DNA of 64,000 bases from the NCBI RefSeq assembly GCF_900129425.1, contig NZ_LT670817.1, positions 3,348,001 through 3,412,000 on the forward strand, read 5' to 3'. The position numbers and the translations under genes are program-made. The DNA is from Bradyrhizobium erythrophlei (GTDB lineage Bacteria > Pseudomonadota > Alphaproteobacteria > Rhizobiales > Xanthobacteraceae). The notes beneath the pieces were generated by a model. That model was not told the origin of the DNA and searched no databases. It was given only the letters and a program-made list of their open reading frames with translations. Below are positions 61,345 through 64,000 of this stretch, in pieces (position 1 is the first letter of the stretch; every line of letters begins with the position of its first letter).

Positions 61345-61683
61345 ATGAGTAAGCTTGTCTCGGTAGGACTGATCGCCGCGGCCATGTTCGCTAATCCGGC
61401 CATGGCGGCGTGGTACGACAAAAACGGCGCAGCCGTCCATCCCTCCCGCGTCGTTCACTGCATCCGGGCCCCAGACGTTGGCCAGTTTGCCGGAGGTCCG
61501 TGGAATAGTCCTCCCTGCGAACCGGCAACCCGGGGCTCAGGCACCAGGGCGGCGTGGCACGACAGAAACGGCGCAGTCATCCCTGCCTCCAGCGTCGTTC
61601 ACTGCATCCGGGCTCCAGACGTTGGCCAGTTTGCCGGAGGTCCGTACAATAAGCCTCCCTGCGAACCGGCAACCTGGCGCTAA
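61345..61683 (+). CDS. Secreted protein with internal 41-residue duplication
   Basis: 112 residues. Signal peptide (1-21, ending PAMA), then two 41-residue units at 22-62 and 70-110, identical at 32 positions, each containing VVHCIRAPDVGQFAGGP followed by a PPCEPAT end. Each unit has two cysteines (Cys39/Cys58 and Cys86/Cys105) that probably form a disulfide. The DNA is nearly identical across about 50 bases of each unit, so the duplication is recent. Function unknown; no family recognised. ATG 61345 preceded by GAGACGC. Confidence 0.85.
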   Translation: MSKLVSVGLIAAAMFANPAMAAWYDKNGAAVHPSRVVHCIRAPDVGQFAGGPWNSPPCEPATRGSGTRAAWHDRNGAVIPASSVVHCIRAPDVGQFAGGPYNKPPCEPATWR

Positions 61684-61699
61684 GGCGCGCCAGGTAACA

Positions 61700-61999
61700 C
61701 TAAAAAGCGCGTATGGGTGGGCGAAAAGCCCGGTCTGTCCGGCGCTGCCTTCTTCGACCTCTACACCGACCCGTGCGAAGAGAGCGGCAAGATGCTGCCA
61801 ACGTTCCCTGAAGGGAATGTTCAACGTCAGGACGGTTCGCTGACGCTGTACGGCGGCGCCAAATCGCCGGGCGTAGACAGGGAGAGCAACTGGCTGCCCG
61901 CGAGTGGCCCGTTCTCGCTTTACATTCGCGCCTACTGGGCCGGGGAGCCCCATCCTCGATGGTCGGTGGAGACCGCCGCTTGTCAAGCGAGTACAATAG
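61700..61999 (+). pseudogene. Remnant of DUF1254/DUF1214 protein C-terminus, frameshifted
   Basis: Only the last about 100 codons of a DUF1214-like domain remain, with no start codon region. The frame includes the recognisable SPGVDRESNWLPASGPFSLY and YIRAYWAG elements. It then breaks: removing one C from the CCCC run at 61948-61951 restores the expected end (EPILDGRWRPPLVKRVQ, stop at 61997-61999). The remainder has decayed by one frameshift and loss of the N-terminal part. DUF1254/DUF1214 proteins are secreted proteins of unknown function that are common in these bacteria. The frameshift could be a sequencing error in a homopolymer, but the missing N-terminus is not. Confidence 0.72.
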
Positions 62000-62068
62000 G
62001 CAGTTCACTACGGCGTGCGCGACGTGGTTCCGAGATGCGAACGAGGACGATATATCGAACGTCGGTTG

Positions 62069-62132
62069 TTGGCACTTTTCGGACATGCCCTGGTGGTCTG
62101 ACGACGTCTGCTCCTGCGGTGCAAGCGGACCT
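62069..62132. repeat. Degenerate repeat copy 2 (TTGGCACTTTTCGGAC type)
   Basis: About 64 bases, related to the copy at 61088-61152 and in the same orientation, beginning with the identical 16 bases TTGGCACTTTTCGGAC. It ends with AGCGGACCT. The two copies bracket the duplicated secreted protein gene and the DUF1214 remnant. Confidence 0.6.
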
Positions 62133-62209
62133 CGCAGAATCCACGATCGGCGCGGGATGGCGGCACCGCTTGCTCGCATAATGGGCGGGTTTCGTGGCGC
62201 AAAGCGGCC

Positions 62210-63178
62210 CTAGAATTCCACACGCAAGACCTTCGCCGGTCGAACGATCCCGTCTGGTGGCGGCGACGTGGTCCCTCCGTCGGTTGTAAAATAAGCCACT
62301 CGGCCGTACTGTTTAGGGCCTCGACCCCAGGCGCCACTTGATGGCCCTAGTAGTTGCTCGTTTAGAGGCTCACCCGCCACGCTGTGCCTCACGTTGCCGT
62401 TATCACTCGTTTCTAATGACACGCGATCAATTGTATTCTCTCGATGCGTCGTCACATATGCGACGCCGGCATCTTCTTCGATGCAGAAGTCATCAAACAT
62501 CCCGCCACCCGCAATGAGTTCAGGCTCACCAACGGGATCGTGCGTATCTGGATCGACACGTACGCGCATGAAAAGCTTCTTCGCTGTCGAGGTATAATAG
62601 AGATAGTTAGTCCTCGAGGCATAGCGCACGCCGTTGACGCCCGGTTGTTCGGGTTTCATGCTCCCCGGATAGTAAGCCATGCTCTCATGCTTGAGCCAAG
62701 GGCGGGCAGTGACCTTGGCGCTATCGGTGGTCAGGTCGACACGCCAGATCAGGCTTGCAAAACAATCGGCGACAAGCATGACGTCGGCGGCAATCATGCA
62801 ACCACCGTTGAGCGCGCGACGCGGTTCGGGAAACTCGAGAATAACCCGTGGGTCGACGGTCATGCCCGGGCTCCACCCGCGCATATCAATGCGATTCAGG
62901 TATGACAGGTGAGAGGCATAAATATCCGAAGTGCCGACATGGAATATATCGGGCTCGGCCTCGACAATGCACATCGGAGACTGAGTGAACGTATGCATTA
63001 GCACCGGTTCGACCGGCAGATCTCCGGTCGGCGGCGGAATGTACCACAGCTCCTTGCGATTGAGCACGCTGACGAGAATGGAATTATCAGCCCGCACCGC
63101 AAGGTTCTCGAGGAAATAGTGATTCGGGAAGCAGGCGACGGTGGTGAGCCTCGCCTGTGACGCATACTTCGTCAGCAT
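62210..63178 (-). CDS. SMP-30/gluconolactonase-like beta-propeller protein
   Basis: 322 residues from ATG 63178 with GGAG upstream; the open frame extends into the neighbouring gene but without a ribosome binding site. The repeated strand pattern (RADNSILVSVLNRKELWYIP, GGCMIAADVMLVADCFASLIWRVDL, KLFMRVRVDPDTHDPVGEPE) and the acidic/Asn residues fit the six-bladed SMP-30/lactonase fold. No signal peptide is seen. It follows the carboxymuconolactone-decarboxylase-like gene by 43 bases and is probably in the same transcript. It may be a lactonase acting on a degradation intermediate. Confidence 0.75.
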   Translation of the reverse strand: MLTKYASQARLTTVACFPNHYFLENLAVRADNSILVSVLNRKELWYIPPPTGDLPVEPVLMHTFTQSPMCIVEAEPDIFHVGTSDIYASHLSYLNRIDMRGWSPGMTVDPRVILEFPEPRRALNGGCMIAADVMLVADCFASLIWRVDLTTDSAKVTARPWLKHESMAYYPGSMKPEQPGVNGVRYASRTNYLYYTSTAKKLFMRVRVDPDTHDPVGEPELIAGGGMFDDFCIEEDAGVAYVTTHRENTIDRVSLETSDNGNVRHSVAGEPLNEQLLGPSSGAWGRGPKQYGRVAYFTTDGGTTSPPPDGIVRPAKVLRVEF

Positions 63179-63221
63179 GGCCGTTCTCCATGGATGAACT
63201 ACCAAGGCTTCAAGCGCTTCC

Positions 63222-63836
63222 TCATGAGGGTCGTTGGGCTTGCGAGCCAGGAGCCGGGATTTCGAATGCATTCAACAGCGCGCAGACGGTGTGGTAGATA
63301 CCGATGAGATATGTGATTTCCACTAATCCACGCTGTCCGAAAGCATGCTCGGCTGCACTGTAAAGAGCCGCGTCAACATGGTGCCCGGCTGAAAGGTGCA
63401 GCGCATAACGTTGCGCGATCTTCTCCTGTTCGCTCAGTTCATCCGGTAGGCCACCGCTCGTCAGCGTTCGGATTGCGTCCTCCGAGATGCCGGCCCTTCG
63501 GGCTGCCGCGGCATGAGCGTAAAGCTCGTAGTTCGATTTCCACACCGCGCCGACGGCGAGGATCACCACTTGGCGGACTCGCTGGTTCAGCGACGTGTTG
63601 TTTTGCTCGGTTTCCTGTAAATCCAAAAAGCTTGAGGAAATGGCGGGGCTGAAGAGTATCGGATTGAACGGACCTATAAGTCTCCCGTCCTCAAGCTTAC
63701 TCTGGAAAGGAACGGCGCTGGCCCATGGAATCCATGTCCCATTTAGCCGCTCATAGGTTTCTTTTTGCGCTGTCGACAGCGTCGAGGGATCTAACAAGGG
63801 CAGGCGACCGCCCAACGTTTCGGTTTGAACTGACAT
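63222..63836 (-). CDS. Carboxymuconolactone decarboxylase family protein
   Basis: 204 residues. It shows the CMD pattern: LNQRVRQVVILAVGAVWKSN (helix), YELYAHAAAARRAGIS, and a C-terminal region with EITYLIGIYHTVCALLNAFEI. There is no CxxC motif, so it is not an AhpD-type peroxidase; it may be a decarboxylase- or lactonase-like enzyme. ATG 63836 has AAGGAG upstream. First gene of a two-gene leftward unit with the SMP-30-like protein; a perfect palindrome lies 47 bases upstream. Confidence 0.85.
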   Translation of the reverse strand: MSVQTETLGGRLPLLDPSTLSTAQKETYERLNGTWIPWASAVPFQSKLEDGRLIGPFNPILFSPAISSSFLDLQETEQNNTSLNQRVRQVVILAVGAVWKSNYELYAHAAAARRAGISEDAIRTLTSGGLPDELSEQEKIAQRYALHLSAGHHVDAALYSAAEHAFGQRGLVEITYLIGIYHTVCALLNAFEIPAPGSQAQRPS

Positions 63837-63882
63837 AGTGGTTTCTCCTTTTGTCGACGAACCGGTGGCTGCGGCTCGAAAG

Positions 63883-63896
63883 TGAAGTCGACTTCA
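63883..63896. promoter_or_regulatory. 14-bp perfect palindrome, likely operator
   Basis: TGAAGTCGACTTCA reads the same on both strands. It lies between the leftward CMD/SMP-30 unit and a possible rightward gene beginning at 63970. Such a symmetric site in a divergent promoter suits a dimeric regulator (TetR, HxlR or MarR type). Confidence 0.5.
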
Positions 63897-63969
63897 ACGT
63901 TTCAAACCAATGGCGCTGGAGGGAACGTCGTAGGCCGCGAGAGTCAACGATACGGAGGTGAAGTACCCG

Positions 63970-64000
63970 ATGAGTACCGTCAGATCCGTAAGACCCGCGT
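63970..64000 (+). CDS. Possible gene start at the window edge
   Basis: ATG 63970 is preceded by GGAGG 11 bases upstream, and ten codons follow (MSTVRSVRPA) before the window ends. Too short to assign. If real, it diverges from the CMD-like gene and may encode its regulator. Confidence 0.4.
   Translation, partial: MSTVRSVRPA

Overview
This is a high-GC alphaproteobacterial chromosome segment, most probably from Bradyrhizobium or a close relative in the Nitrobacteraceae. The reasons are the gene content and order (rpsF-rpsR near a DUF2232 gene, fabD-fabG-acpP-fabF-mltG-yicC-gmk, lptF-lptG-lptD-surA-pdxA-rsmA, hdaA/ppk1/ppx, malic enzyme fused to a phosphotransacetylase-like domain) and intergenic palindromic repeats of the type common in that family. 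No rRNA, tRNA, CRISPR array or intact insertion sequence was seen.

Layout. 1-2.5 kb: start of a DUF2232 membrane protein, about 0.9 kb of gene-poor DNA, a Tat-exported deaminase, then rpsR and rpsF. 2.8-9.6 kb: fatty-acid synthesis genes with acyl carrier protein, then MltG, YicC and guanylate kinase, all on the + strand. 9.6-13.1 kb: a membrane-anchored hypothetical protein, an orphan amino-acid-type binding protein and a zinc alcohol dehydrogenase. 13.1-20.7 kb: a minus-strand envelope operon lptF-lptG-lptD-surA-like-pdxA-rsmA. 21-25.7 kb: pepA-holC, a lipoprotein and an ABC-F ATPase. 25.7-29 kb: small proteins, ndk and two tandem TerC-family genes. 29-36.4 kb: polyphosphate genes ppx and ppk1, hdaA, a CDP-alcohol phosphatidyltransferase, purM-purN and a cold shock gene with a clear terminator. 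36.7-41 kb: an outer-membrane beta-barrel protein, then a LysR regulator divergent from a three-gene operon (two GNAT-fold proteins and an isochorismatase-fold protein that lacks the usual catalytic Lys and Cys). 41-48.9 kb: rnd, selO, aspS, maeB and a DoxX protein.

The last 15 kb is more accessory. It has a large palindromic repeat, envelope enzymes (polysaccharide deacetylase, Tat-exported glutathione peroxidase, a two-domain L,D-transpeptidase), CreA, a patch with two unrecognised membrane proteins and a run of very small secreted or membrane proteins. It ends with an M20 deacylase, more repeats, an internally duplicated secreted protein, a frameshifted DUF1214 remnant, and an SMP-30-like plus carboxymuconolactone-decarboxylase-like pair downstream of a perfect 14-bp palindrome.

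The best candidate for something undescribed is the 37.9-40.8 kb LysR / GNAT / GNAT / isochorismatase-fold cluster. Secondary candidates are the Tat-exported deaminase, the L,D-transpeptidase with a second domain lacking its active site, and the repeat-bounded module at 61.1-62.1 kb.
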